From Blautia sp. SC05B48 (GTDB lineage: Bacteria; Bacillota; Clostridia; Lachnospirales; Lachnospiraceae), in the NCBI RefSeq assembly GCF_005848555.1, contig NZ_CP040518.1, positions 1,053,001 through 1,117,000 of the forward strand: a DNA stretch of 64,000 nt, in the 5' to 3' direction. The stretch's first letter is position 1; each line of letters opens with the position of its first letter. The notes beneath the pieces are model-generated. The model was given only the letters and a program-made list of their open reading frames with translations. It ran no database searches and had not been told where the DNA came from. Shown in pieces: positions 45,536 to 52,971 of the stretch. Made by a program: the position numbers and the translations under genes.

Positions 45536-46039
45536 TTAATATGGTATCTCGCACATACCTCGGCTTGTTTCAATAAAGCAACCGCCCATATCCAAATCTC
45601 GTCCGTAGGCTTCATAGTCAATGTAGTTCTGTAAGCTGGGTGGAATATCCCCAAGTGCCTGCAATTCGTCTATATAGTAGTAGGCAACGTCTGTCATGGT
45701 TTCACAGTCGGGATAATAATAAATATCGTCCTTGTGTTCCACGACTTCTTCCAGCGTCCCGTAGTGGCTGATAAATTCGTCCAGACATTCTACGATATAG
45801 TCGGGAAGTTCCTCTATCATTTCATACATCTCATTGAGTTCTTCAATGGAAACATACTCGCCAATCGCAATGGGGAAGTTATCGGTATCATGGATTGCGT
45901 ATTCCTCATACTGTTCATTCAAGCCGATTTTTTCTTTTACATCTTCCTCGTCAATGGGAAATGTGAACCAAGCACCGACTAAATAGCCCTCATTGTATTT
46001 ACCAAGATTAGCAATATAAACCGCCATATCATCAATCAT
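45536..46039 (-). CDS. ardA: Antirestriction protein ArdA, copy 1
   Basis: ArdA mimics B-form DNA and blocks type I restriction enzymes in a new host. The 167-residue protein is very acidic, with the typical start AVYIANLGKYNEGYLVGAWFTFP and the regular Asp/Glu spacing. The start at 46039 follows GAGGTGGTG. It is the position equivalent of Tn916 Orf18. A second, diverged ardA lies 17 bases upstream. Confidence 0.93.
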   Translation of the reverse strand: MIDDMAVYIANLGKYNEGYLVGAWFTFPIDEEDVKEKIGLNEQYEEYAIHDTDNFPIAIGEYVSIEELNEMYEMIEELPDYIVECLDEFISHYGTLEEVVEHKDDIYYYPDCETMTDVAYYYIDELQALGDIPPSLQNYIDYEAYGRDLDMGGCFIETSRGMCEIPY

Positions 46040-46056
46040 AAGCACCACCTCATTTC

Positions 46057-46560
46057 CTACTCTGGCAGTTCAAAGATACCGTGTTCCGTTACTAAAAATT
46101 TCCCGTGTTCCTGCAAGTGAGAAGCGTAGGCTTCAAAGTCAAAATAGTATTCTTGACAGTCCTCGGATAAATGCTTAAATGTCGGGTCATTCATCAGCTT
46201 TTGTTTTGCAACATCTATCATGCTTTTACAGTCTGGATAAACCATAATCACGTTCCTGCAAATATAAAGTGCTTCTAAATTTTCATATATAGTAAGTAGT
46301 GATACATATTCTTCCTGCATATCACTTGAAAGCTGGCGGTACATAAAATCTAATTCGTTAAGCTGATACACGCTTGTATGTTCGTGAACTTCATCAGCAT
46401 AAGGCAACACCTTTTCGATAATGCGGTAATCCCCACTTTCTGCACCGATACCTAGCTTTTCTTCAAACTCTGCAACATCTATCGGCAGGTCGAACCAGTA
46501 TGATGTTGTTTCTTCGCCAGTTGTTCCTTTCGTTTCCACCAGCACCCTTGTTTCCTGCAT
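46057..46560 (-). CDS. ardA: Antirestriction protein ArdA, copy 2
   Basis: The 167-residue acidic protein shares length, the N-terminal Trp-Phe-x-hydrophobic-Pro motif (SYWFDLPIDVAEFEEKLG) and the C-terminal layout (FDFEAYASHLQEHGKFLVTEHGIFELPE) with copy 1, but has diverged strongly. The two copies may mimic DNA for different restriction systems. The start lies after GAGGAAC inside the 3' end of the next upstream ORF. Confidence 0.87.
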   Translation of the reverse strand: MQETRVLVETKGTTGEETTSYWFDLPIDVAEFEEKLGIGAESGDYRIIEKVLPYADEVHEHTSVYQLNELDFMYRQLSSDMQEEYVSLLTIYENLEALYICRNVIMVYPDCKSMIDVAKQKLMNDPTFKHLSEDCQEYYFDFEAYASHLQEHGKFLVTEHGIFELPE

Positions 46561-46775
46561 TGTTCCTCACGTCCTTTCTGTTGTTTCATCACATCTTTTA
46601 TGGTCTGGTACGACATACCAAACACATACTTTGAAAAATCTTCTAACTGTCTTTCTTCATAGTCAGCAAGGTTCAGCCGTTTCATTTCATGCCACACCTT
46701 ACGCTTGTAAGAGGGCAGGTCGGAAAGATAATCACAGCCGACTTTTGCCTGCATATCCTTAAAAATATCGCTCAT
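46479..46775 (-). CDS. Conserved ICE small protein overlapping ardA
   Basis: The 98-residue ORF starts after GGAGTGATGAA. The first ~65 residues (SDIFKDMQAKVGCDYLSDLPSYKRKVWHEM) look like a real helical protein; the Lys/Gln-rich end overlaps ardA copy 2 by 82 bases. I do not recognise a function. A duplicate of its upstream region and start codon, without the gene, sits at 47699-47728. Confidence 0.65.
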   Translation of the reverse strand: MSDIFKDMQAKVGCDYLSDLPSYKRKVWHEMKRLNLADYEERQLEDFSKYVFGMSYQTIKDVMKQQKGREEQCRKQGCWWKRKEQLAKKQHHTGSTCR

Positions 46776-46860
46776 TTCATCACTCCAATCTGAAATTTTG
46801 GTAAGAAAAAAGCAGTCAATCCTAAGACTAACTGCTTTGTGTGTAGGGATATAAAATTGT
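46773..46860 (-). repeat. Cassette left repeat, copy 1, with terminator
   Basis: This block matches 47699-47782 almost base for base: start-codon region of the 46775 gene, then a hairpin. AAAGCAGT (46809-46816) pairs with ACTGCTTT (46831-46838), followed on the minus strand by six T. It ends the transcript of the effector-binding protein gene. A third copy of the hairpin part is at 51631-51690. Confidence 0.9.
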
Positions 46861-46862
46861 TT

Positions 46863-47333
46863 TTAATCTTGAATAGGTATCCAAATTTCAATAACTGAAT
46901 TATCTCTATTCCAATGGAAACGGTAATCATATTTTTCAAAGTGCAGGATAATATTTTTTATAGGGGTATATGGTGTATTAGGAATAATTTCCTGATAAAT
47001 TTTTCCATAAGTTTCATATATTTTTTCCATAGCACCGATATGCTCCATGACCAAATATTTATAAGACGGTATTTCTTTATACAGAAAGTTGTCTGGAATA
47101 ATAGTTCGCTTTGGTATAGAACAGAAATAATAAAGTTTTCCATTTCTCCGTTCCATAAAAGCATATTTTACCCAATTTCCCGATTGTGAAAGATATGATT
47201 TCTTCAAATTACTGTTAAACTTTCTCCAAAACTGCGTACTAATCTGAATATTCCTTTTTTGGTAATTCGTAAGCTCTACTTCCTGCCCAATAACTGAAAA
47301 TGCGTCTAATTCTCTTATAGAATAATTCATCAT
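46863..47333 (-). CDS. GyrI-like effector-binding domain protein
   Basis: The 156-residue protein has the pattern of AraC-type effector-binding/GyrI-like domains: AFSVIGQEVELTN near the start, FWRKFN, a central YFCSIP and the C-terminal FEKYDYRFHWNRDNSVIEIWIPI. Such stand-alone domains bind small hydrophobic molecules. The start ATG at 47333 overlaps the DUF3781 stop by four bases (ATGA), so the two are coupled. It is the second gene of a cargo cassette ending in the shared terminator. Confidence 0.75.
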   Translation of the reverse strand: MMNYSIRELDAFSVIGQEVELTNYQKRNIQISTQFWRKFNSNLKKSYLSQSGNWVKYAFMERRNGKLYYFCSIPKRTIIPDNFLYKEIPSYKYLVMEHIGAMEKIYETYGKIYQEIIPNTPYTPIKNIILHFEKYDYRFHWNRDNSVIEIWIPIQD

Positions 47334-47572
47334 TTTACTTTGTGAGCAGTGATAATGGTATAACTGTACGCATTTATTGTAATGATACAATTATCAATCG
47401 TTATGTACCAGTTTTTCCCTTTTCTTATAATTTCTGCATTAGAAAGACTGATTTTTTCTTTGCACCATTCAATCACGTTTTCTACATTCAAAGATAAGTT
47501 CTTTTTAATTCTAATAACGCCAAGTTCAGTTGTATGAAGTCTATCCAAGTTTTCCAGTAATTCATTTGCCAT
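47330..47572 (-). CDS. DUF3781 protein
   Basis: The 80-residue protein matches DUF3781: LHTTELGVIRIKKNLSL, WCKEKI, RKGKNWYITIDN and ITINAYSYTIITAHK. The function is unknown. The start at 47572 follows GAGGTG. It is often found beside effector-binding or multidrug-sensing domains, and here it is translationally coupled to one. Confidence 0.85.
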   Translation of the reverse strand: MANELLENLDRLHTTELGVIRIKKNLSLNVENVIEWCKEKISLSNAEIIRKGKNWYITIDNCIITINAYSYTIITAHKVK

Positions 47573-47622
47573 ATTTTGACACCTCATTTTTCAACAGATT
47601 TATTTGTATATTTCATATCCCA

Positions 47623-47651
47623 ATTATATCATTCTCATATCAGCACCACAA
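47623..47651 (-). promoter_or_regulatory. Promoter of the DUF3781 cassette
   Basis: On the minus strand TTGTGG (47646-47651) and TATAAT (47623-47628) are 17 bases apart. The -35 box lies inside the 65-bp direct repeat. Confidence 0.7.
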
Positions 47652-47694
47652 TAAAATTTTATGCACCGATAATCTTATTGAACAGCTCTAACAG
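47630..47694. repeat. Cassette right repeat, copy 1 (65 bp, orf19 3' end)
   Basis: These 65 bases are identical to 48436-48500. On the minus strand they read the last ~11 codons of orf19 (ending NKIIGA), the stop and a promoter -35 region. Copy 1 is an orphan fragment of orf19. Confidence 0.95.
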
Positions 47695-47698
47695 ACAC

Positions 47699-47782
47699 CA
47701 TTTCATCACTCCAATCTGAAATTTTGATAAGAAAAAAGCAGTCAATCCTAAAACTAACTGCTTTGTGTGTGGATATAAAATC
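47699..47782 (-). repeat. Cassette left repeat, copy 2, with terminator
   Basis: This copy starts with an orphan ribosome site and ATG matching the 46775 gene, then the hairpin AAAGCAGT (47735-47742) / ACTGCTTT (47757-47764) and six T on the minus strand. It ends the alpha/beta hydrolase transcript. Four bases (ACAC) separate it from the right repeat copy 1. Confidence 0.9.
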
Positions 47783-47788
47783 TAAATT

Positions 47789-48391
47789 CTATTGTATAAC
47801 TTTTCTTAGCCAATTATCTCTAAAGAAAATCTGTTCGTCAGTATGAAACCAATGTTCTCCGTCATTCATAACGGTAAGATTTGCACAATGTCTATCAATA
47901 AATTTATCTACCGTTTGACGTGATGTAAGATTATCATGTTCAGCATACAAAATTTCAGTAGGCGTTTTCCAATTTATCGGGTTTGCCCGAACAAAACATA
48001 GATATTCCCACGATAATGTTTCTCCAAAATCAGTTGGTATTTCTTTTCTTTCAGAAAGTTCCTTTTCAGACACATTCGCCCAGCTCATCATATCTACTAT
48101 AAGTTGTTCCATATCAAGTATAGGCGATATGAATAATGCTTTTTCAATCTTGAAATTCTGTAATGTGTGCATTGTAAAATAAGCTCCGATACTATTAGCA
48201 AGTACATATATGTAGTCATATTTTTCAGATATTTTATCGTAGACTTCCATAATTTTATTTTTTACAATCCACGGGAAATAGTCATTATAATCTACTCCAA
48301 AAACATCAAAGTCTAAACAAATATTTTTGAACTGTTCAGCTTCAAGATAACTTCCACCTTTACCATGAACATATATCATTGCTTTCTTCAA
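47789..48391 (-). CDS. Alpha/beta hydrolase
   Basis: The ~200-residue protein starts at a TTG (48391) placed after GGGGGCG; an ATG twelve bases further in (48379) is possible. It has the nucleophile-elbow-like VLANSIGAY, the oxyanion-side YVHGKGGSYLEAEQF, an acid in ILYAEHDNLTSRQTV and a C-terminal His (NDGEHWFHTDEQ). The substrate is unknown. It is a single-gene cargo cassette with promoter and terminator in the flanking repeats. Confidence 0.8.
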   Translation of the reverse strand: MKKAMIYVHGKGGSYLEAEQFKNICLDFDVFGVDYNDYFPWIVKNKIMEVYDKISEKYDYIYVLANSIGAYFTMHTLQNFKIEKALFISPILDMEQLIVDMMSWANVSEKELSERKEIPTDFGETLSWEYLCFVRANPINWKTPTEILYAEHDNLTSRQTVDKFIDRHCANLTVMNDGEHWFHTDEQIFFRDNWLRKVIQ

Positions 48392-48428
48392 AATAACGCC
48401 CCCATAAATCAGAATTTTATATATCCAC

Positions 48429-48457
48429 ATTATACCATTCTCATATCAGCACCACAA
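48429..48457 (-). promoter_or_regulatory. Promoter of the alpha/beta hydrolase cassette
   Basis: On the minus strand TTGTGG (48452-48457) and TATAAT (48429-48434) are 17 bases apart. It has the same -35 box and spacing as the DUF3781 cassette promoter. Confidence 0.7.
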
Positions 48458-48500
48458 TAAAATTTTATGCACCGATAATCTTATTGAACAGCTCTAACAG
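48436..48500. repeat. Cassette right repeat, copy 2 (65 bp, intact orf19 3' end)
   Basis: Identical to 47630-47694. This copy includes the genuine 3' end and stop codon of orf19 (stop at 48465-48467). Confidence 0.95.
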
Positions 48501-48686
48501 TACATCTTTCACACCGCCAGCATTGAATACCAAGCCGACAGCAATCAAGGCAACTACCAAGAAACCGATAAGTTTGGAAAACTCACGCTTGAACCCTAAG
48601 TAGATACCGATAACCACAATCGCCATAAGCACTAAGCTCTGTGCGTTTGATAAAAACCATTGATATAAATTTTGTCCGAAATTCAT
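48465..48686 (-). CDS. Orf19: TcpD-family small transfer membrane protein
   Basis: The 73-residue protein has two membrane helices (about 15-30 and 38-58) and little else, the layout of TcpD-type mating-channel proteins. It lies in the transfer operon between the relaxase region and the cargo cassettes. Its 3' end is duplicated at 47630-47694. Confidence 0.85.
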   Translation of the reverse strand: MNFGQNLYQWFLSNAQSLVLMAIVVIGIYLGFKREFSKLIGFLVVALIAVGLVFNAGGVKDVLLELFNKIIGA

Positions 48687-48821
48687 TTAATTGTCCTCAC
48701 TTTCTTTTAATTGTTTCATTTCACAGTCAGCTTCTTTGCCGACATTCAAAATACACATCAAGACTACGCCGATACCCATTCCCATAGATACCAGCAGGAA
48801 GTCTTTTAATAATACCCACAT
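48687..48821 (-). CDS. DUF3789-like 44-residue membrane peptide
   Basis: A short ORF encodes WVLLKDFLLVSMGMGIGVVL and ends KQLKESEDN. One membrane helix spans about residues 5-25 and a charged tail follows. The start ATG at 48821 lies shortly after the relaxase gene and the stop touches orf19. Length and pattern fit DUF3789 proteins seen in Tn916-type elements. The role is unknown. Confidence 0.75.
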   Translation of the reverse strand: MWVLLKDFLLVSMGMGIGVVLMCILNVGKEADCEMKQLKESEDN

Positions 48822-48833
48822 TTTTTATCACTC

Positions 48834-50030
48834 CTAACTTTCTATCAAATCTTTTGCAGGGGTCGTCTGCTGTTTGATTATCATTTCATGCTTCTCTGTA
48901 AGCTTTGCCTGCTGTTCGATTGTTTCCATGTAGTCTGTCCCATTTCCTTTATCAATCTTTTTCAGCATTTTCAAGGTCGGTGCTACCTGCCTTTGTACCC
49001 AACGTAATGTACGGTCTAAGGTGTAAGGCTCTGGCTTTGTCGTCAGCTTCAAGCTCTGTCTGTTATCGCCGATAAACCAAGCCCAGCGGTCATTGAGTTT
49101 CCAGTCATTTTTTCGCTTGTCGGGTTCTTCATCAACAAACCGCACATACTGGTTGATGATAGAAAAGGCGGTCTGCTCTGCGTCATAATAGGTCAGCAAA
49201 TCTCGTACTGCATAATAGGCACGTTCATTTCTAAGCCGTATCTCAAAACGGTTGATAATGTCGGCTTCTTCCAGAGGTGTCCCTAACTTGACATACTGCT
49301 CATAGTCCTTTTCATAGATACAAAAATACACATCTGATTTCAGCGACCCAAGATAAAGGGTACGTCCCATATATTCTCTGTCGTCCTCTCTGTGCTTGAT
49401 AAGCTCGCCCGACTGGTAAAACTTATAGCTTCTGGACTTTCCGATATATTCCCGTTTCCTGCATTTTTCCGCAAGCTCTGGAATATCCAAAATGCCCGTA
49501 TGGTCGTTGATAGCAAGGTCGATACGCTTCATCACGCCACCGTCTACCAATGCGTCCATGAGGAAGTCATACCAGCTTCGTTGCTGTGCCAGCAGGTAAC
49601 TTTCAAACTGTCGGCAACCACGCCCCTTTAATTCTAAAAGGACACCTTTTTCTTCGTCAGCCGACGTATAGATAAAGATGTCCCCTAAAGAATAATGCTC
49701 CGCATAACTGTAATGTCCGTAATCTTCATGGAGCATATAATTGATATTCAGTTTTAATATATCTTTGATGATGTGCTGTATATCCAGCGTGGAAAAACGA
49801 ATTTTCACATAATCAAACAGCATGGTAAGCGGTGCTTCTGGATTGAACCTTGCCAGTTCTTTATGCAGAGTTTCCAGAAGTTCCTTTGACGGCTTCATTT
49901 TTCCACTTTCTATCTTGTTGAGATATTCCCTTGTGATACCCGAAGCCACCGCCAGCCTGCCTTGTGAGATACCGTAAGCAATCCGTTTCTCCCGTAATTC
50001 TTTTATCCATTGTTCTTCATTCAGAACCAT
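48834..50030 (-). CDS. mobT: MobT relaxase (Orf20, replication-initiator type)
   Basis: This enzyme nicks oriT and pilots the strand in conjugation. The 398-residue protein has an N-terminal helix-turn-helix (LREKRIAYGISQGRLAVASGITREYLNKIESGK) and a Rep_trans-type catalytic domain (MKRIDLAINDHTGILD, KSRSYKFYQSG with candidate Tyr). It is the Tn916 Orf20 / ICEBs1 NicK type. oriT lies just upstream of its start. Confidence 0.95.
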   Translation of the reverse strand: MVLNEEQWIKELREKRIAYGISQGRLAVASGITREYLNKIESGKMKPSKELLETLHKELARFNPEAPLTMLFDYVKIRFSTLDIQHIIKDILKLNINYMLHEDYGHYSYAEHYSLGDIFIYTSADEEKGVLLELKGRGCRQFESYLLAQQRSWYDFLMDALVDGGVMKRIDLAINDHTGILDIPELAEKCRKREYIGKSRSYKFYQSGELIKHREDDREYMGRTLYLGSLKSDVYFCIYEKDYEQYVKLGTPLEEADIINRFEIRLRNERAYYAVRDLLTYYDAEQTAFSIINQYVRFVDEEPDKRKNDWKLNDRWAWFIGDNRQSLKLTTKPEPYTLDRTLRWVQRQVAPTLKMLKKIDKGNGTDYMETIEQQAKLTEKHEMIIKQQTTPAKDLIES

Positions 50031-50139
50031 ACCCCCAATCTGTAAAGTGTGAAGTTTTTTAAGGCGACTTCACAGTCGATTTTTACTAGAAAACCATGTC
50101 AGAAGCCTTATGTTTCCTATGTTTTTTGTCTATTGTCTA

Positions 50140-50213
50140 TTTGCAAACGTACCCCTCTGTTAGATACCGAGGGGTTTTACCTGCTGGCGTGGCTTACGCC
50201 ACACCAGCAACGG
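50140..50213. other. oriT: Origin of transfer (oriT)
   Basis: On the minus strand ACCCCTCGGTATCTAACAGAGGGGT contains CCCCTC/GAGGGG arms (50152-50157 and 50169-50174) around GGTATCTAACA, closely matching the Tn916/ICEBs1 nic region as I remember it. A second inverted repeat, GCTGGCGTGG / CCACACCAGC, lies at about 50184-50210. Its place between orf20 and orf21 is the expected one. Confidence 0.85.
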
Positions 50214-51608
50214 CTAGTCCGTGCCGTCGCCTTTCGCTTCGCACGTCGCCGTCCCGTCCTGCCTTGCTTGTGCAAGAGAGCCGATAGTCTGCAAAAAATC
50301 ATGTCCTTTCGGGACTAAAGGCGTGTAAAACTCACTGATAACGCTTGTTCCCACATCACAATAGCCACGCCCCTTGATACGCTTCTGAAAAAACTGTTTT
50401 TTCACATCTGAACCGAACAGCATACCGTAACCTAATTCGCTGATACGCCCCAAGCCCACACGGAAATTGAAGTTATCTCTGATACCGTCCGAGAAATACT
50501 TTGCGTCTGGACGCTGGCAGGCAACGATAAGGAAATAACCTGCTTGTCGTCCTAACATAACGATTTTCTTTAACTGGCTAAGTAAGCTCACACTTTCTTT
50601 CGTCCCCAGCATTTCAAAAAATGCTACATATTCATCAAAGATAAGAAAGCAGGGTGGCAGTCCCAGATAGGCATAGTTTTCGCCCGTCTTATAGTTCGGG
50701 TGTCGCTTCATTTCCTCGCTTCGTTGTACCATGCCCTCATAAAAGGCATTGACACAATCAATCATTTCTTCTTTGGTATGATACACATTTCCCATGACTG
50801 TTCCTAAGTCTGCTAAGTCCGCATTTTTCGGGTCTAAGATGTAAAGGACAGCGTTGGTATGCAGTAGGGCTTCAATGAGCGTCAGCAGAAAATAAGTTTT
50901 ACCGCCACCCGTTCCACCAGCGATAAGGGCGTGTGGAAGTGCGTCATATTCCCAGACAAGATTTTTCATCAGTCTAAGACAGCCGTTCTCTGCCCGTACT
51001 TCATCAATGGTAATGCGGTTCGCTATCATATCATAAAGTAGGGTATATTCGATATAACCGTCATGCAGGGTCTTGTCTGTCAGCTCACAATACAAGCCAC
51101 TTTCCAACTTATCCTCCAACCGTAAAAGCTGGTCTTGATATTTTCCCAGCGTAATTTCACAGCGGATATGAAGAAGTCCTTTTTCCATTTGATAATAAAT
51201 CTTTGGAAACCAGACGATTTTTTCCCTTGATCTGCTTTGCAGGTCAGTAAAAAAACCGCTATCTTGTACGGTATCGGCTTCATACCACTTATTTTCCAGT
51301 ATCATTCTTGCCAGCTTTTGACGGTGCAGTAGCTTCTTGAAACTGTCGTAACAGAAGCGGTAATACCCAAAAGCGACCAATGCACAAACACCAGTCGCTA
51401 TCAATATGGTTATGAAGTTGTAAGGGGAAAGCGTCAAGCCGTTTTCTAACAAGCTGAAATGCTCCCAGTCGGTACGCATGAGCTGTTTGCTATTCAGTAG
51501 CAGGAGAACTGCCACGAACACAAACAGAAGCGTCTCTATGGAAAAATGATAAACAAGGTGCTTGTCGCTGGCTCTGATACGGTGTCCTTTGTTCCAAATC
51601 ATACGCAT
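50214..51608 (-). CDS. Orf21: FtsK/SpoIIIE-like coupling protein (TcpA)
   Basis: This membrane ATPase brings the relaxase-DNA complex to the channel. The 464-residue protein has two membrane helices near 23-40 and 65-83, and an FtsK-type ATPase with Walker A AGGTGGGKTYF near 230 and Walker B FLIFDEYVAFF near 325. The 3' end runs into the oriT region. Confidence 0.95.
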   Translation of the reverse strand: MRMIWNKGHRIRASDKHLVYHFSIETLLFVFVAVLLLLNSKQLMRTDWEHFSLLENGLTLSPYNFITILIATGVCALVAFGYYRFCYDSFKKLLHRQKLARMILENKWYEADTVQDSGFFTDLQSRSREKIVWFPKIYYQMEKGLLHIRCEITLGKYQDQLLRLEDKLESGLYCELTDKTLHDGYIEYTLLYDMIANRITIDEVRAENGCLRLMKNLVWEYDALPHALIAGGTGGGKTYFLLTLIEALLHTNAVLYILDPKNADLADLGTVMGNVYHTKEEMIDCVNAFYEGMVQRSEEMKRHPNYKTGENYAYLGLPPCFLIFDEYVAFFEMLGTKESVSLLSQLKKIVMLGRQAGYFLIVACQRPDAKYFSDGIRDNFNFRVGLGRISELGYGMLFGSDVKKQFFQKRIKGRGYCDVGTSVISEFYTPLVPKGHDFLQTIGSLAQARQDGTATCEAKGDGTD

Positions 51609-51626
51609 AAATCAATCACTCCTTTC

Positions 51627-51690
51627 TGGGTATGAAAAAAGCAGTCAATCCTAAGACTAACTGCTTTGTGTGTAGGGATATAAAATTGTA
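51627..51690 (-). terminator. Terminator of the MBL-fold cassette (third copy of shared hairpin)
   Basis: AAAGCAGT (51638-51645) and ACTGCTTT (51660-51667) enclose the same loop as at 46809-46838. The flanking GTGTGTAGGGATATAAAATTGT is also the same. It follows the MBL-fold stop at 51707 on the minus strand. It begins with TGGGTATGAAAAAAGC, which is repeated inverted at 52507-52522. Confidence 0.85.
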
Positions 51691-51706
51691 AAACTAAGAT
51701 TGCATT

Positions 51707-52471
51707 TCAGATATGGATTTGAAACCCCTCATAGCTGAATATACCATTCCCTTGTTTTAATTTCCCTTCATTTGACAAGTTGTGAAAAGCTGTCTCTATC
51801 TTGTCAATTATAGTAACTGGAATAGATAAATGATGATGTCCTGGCAAAATTCGACTTATCTTTAAAGATTGAATTTTTCTAACAGACTTCCAAAATTCTT
51901 GTGGGTTTGTTGATGGATAAAAAGCATCAAGGCAACCGCTATATATCAAATCGCCGGAATACAGATATTTTCTATCCGCTTCATAGAAACAACAATGTCC
52001 GGGAGAATGACCGGGCGTGTGAATAACTACCAACTTTCTGTTCCCTAAGTCAATACAATCTTCATCATGTAAAATCATTTGCGGAACCCCTTGAAAAATC
52101 TGATATTTCTCTACCTTAAAATCCGAGGGGAAATCACATGGATTGCACATAATATTGTTTTTTACCACTTGCAAAGGTATAGGGAATTTGACCGATAGCC
52201 ATTCTTTTTCTGCTTCATGAACTGCAATAGACCGAAAATATTTATGTCCACCGATATGATCCCAATGAACATGAGTAGTGATTACTGTAACGGGCAGTTT
52301 CGTCAATCCATCAATAACCTCTCTGATGTTGGAAACACCTAAACCTGTATCAATCAGAATGGCTCTTTTTGTCCCACACAATAGATAACAATGTGTTTCT
52401 TCCCAGTGTTTGTATTCGCTGATGACGAATGTATCTTGGTCTATTTGTTCGACGGTAAACCAACTGTCCAT
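51707..52471 (-). CDS. MBL-fold metallo-hydrolase
   Basis: The 254-residue protein is a complete metallo-beta-lactamase-fold hydrolase with VITTHVHWDHIGGH (HxHxDH) near 80-92, HTPGHSPGHCCF near 150 and LPGHHH near 215. It is closest in style to glyoxalase II-like or YflN-like proteins, not to class B beta-lactamases. It splits orf21 from orf22 and is a single-gene cargo cassette with its own promoter and the shared terminator. Confidence 0.9.
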   Translation of the reverse strand: MDSWFTVEQIDQDTFVISEYKHWEETHCYLLCGTKRAILIDTGLGVSNIREVIDGLTKLPVTVITTHVHWDHIGGHKYFRSIAVHEAEKEWLSVKFPIPLQVVKNNIMCNPCDFPSDFKVEKYQIFQGVPQMILHDEDCIDLGNRKLVVIHTPGHSPGHCCFYEADRKYLYSGDLIYSGCLDAFYPSTNPQEFWKSVRKIQSLKISRILPGHHHLSIPVTIIDKIETAFHNLSNEGKLKQGNGIFSYEGFQIHI

Positions 52472-52506
52472 ATACTATTCTCACTCCCTAAAAATTTTAA
52501 TTTGTC

Positions 52507-52552
52507 GCTTTCTTCATACCCATATTATAACAGTTCCGTATATCCTCTACAA
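52507..52552 (-). promoter_or_regulatory. Promoter and inverted end of the MBL-fold cassette
   Basis: On the minus strand TTGTAG (52547-52552) and TATAAT (52524-52529) are 17 bases apart. Directly after the -10 box comes TGGGTATGAAGAAAGC (52522-52507), the inverted partner (15 of 16) of 51627-51642. Confidence 0.7.
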
Positions 52553-52572
52553 CGAAAATCTATTCAGCAAGT

Positions 52573-52956
52573 CTATTTTTTCGGTTGTCCCTGCGGTGTA
52601 TGGTTCTGTGTATTGCCTGCGTTCTGGTTGCTTTTATTCTTCAATACAATATCCTCTGCCTTTACATACCAGTCCACATCTGCACCCGTATAGGTTTTTC
52701 TTGATACCGTATCGGCTACTGGATTGACAAGCTCCACAACTGCATTGTAAGGAAATTCCCTTAACGGTACTTCTGGCGGTACAGACACGGGGATAATTCC
52801 ACCGTGCAGACTGCACTTCAAATCATAGATACGCTTTTTAAGCTGGGTACTCGGTGTCCCGTCCTCATTCTGCAAGAACACATCACGTACCGCTGTAAAT
52901 TTTAATTCTCCAAATGTTTTCTCTTTGTCAATAACAAACCCGTTTGATAATCTCAT
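52573..52956 (-). CDS. Orf22-like DUF961 protein
   Basis: The 127-residue protein matches the DUF961 family of Tn916-type elements: TFGELKFTAVRDVF near the start, KKRIYDLKCSLHGGIIPVSVP and the end YVKAEDIVLK. DUF961 proteins are early-transcribed genes ahead of the coupling protein; they may bind single-stranded DNA or help replication, but this is not settled. It lies 15 bases after its paralogue. Confidence 0.9.
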   Translation of the reverse strand: MRLSNGFVIDKEKTFGELKFTAVRDVFLQNEDGTPSTQLKKRIYDLKCSLHGGIIPVSVPPEVPLREFPYNAVVELVNPVADTVSRKTYTGADVDWYVKAEDIVLKNKSNQNAGNTQNHTPQGQPKK

Positions 52957-52971
52957 AAATTTTCCACTCCT

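Noticed and set aside
45415..45654. 79-residue minus-strand frame between orf17 and ardA
   Set aside because: Runs in another frame through the 3' end of ardA copy 1 and lacks a ribosome site.
51707..52471. MBL-fold gene as a class B beta-lactamase
   Set aside because: The motif set and LPGHHH region fit general MBL hydrolases; nothing indicates beta-lactam specificity.
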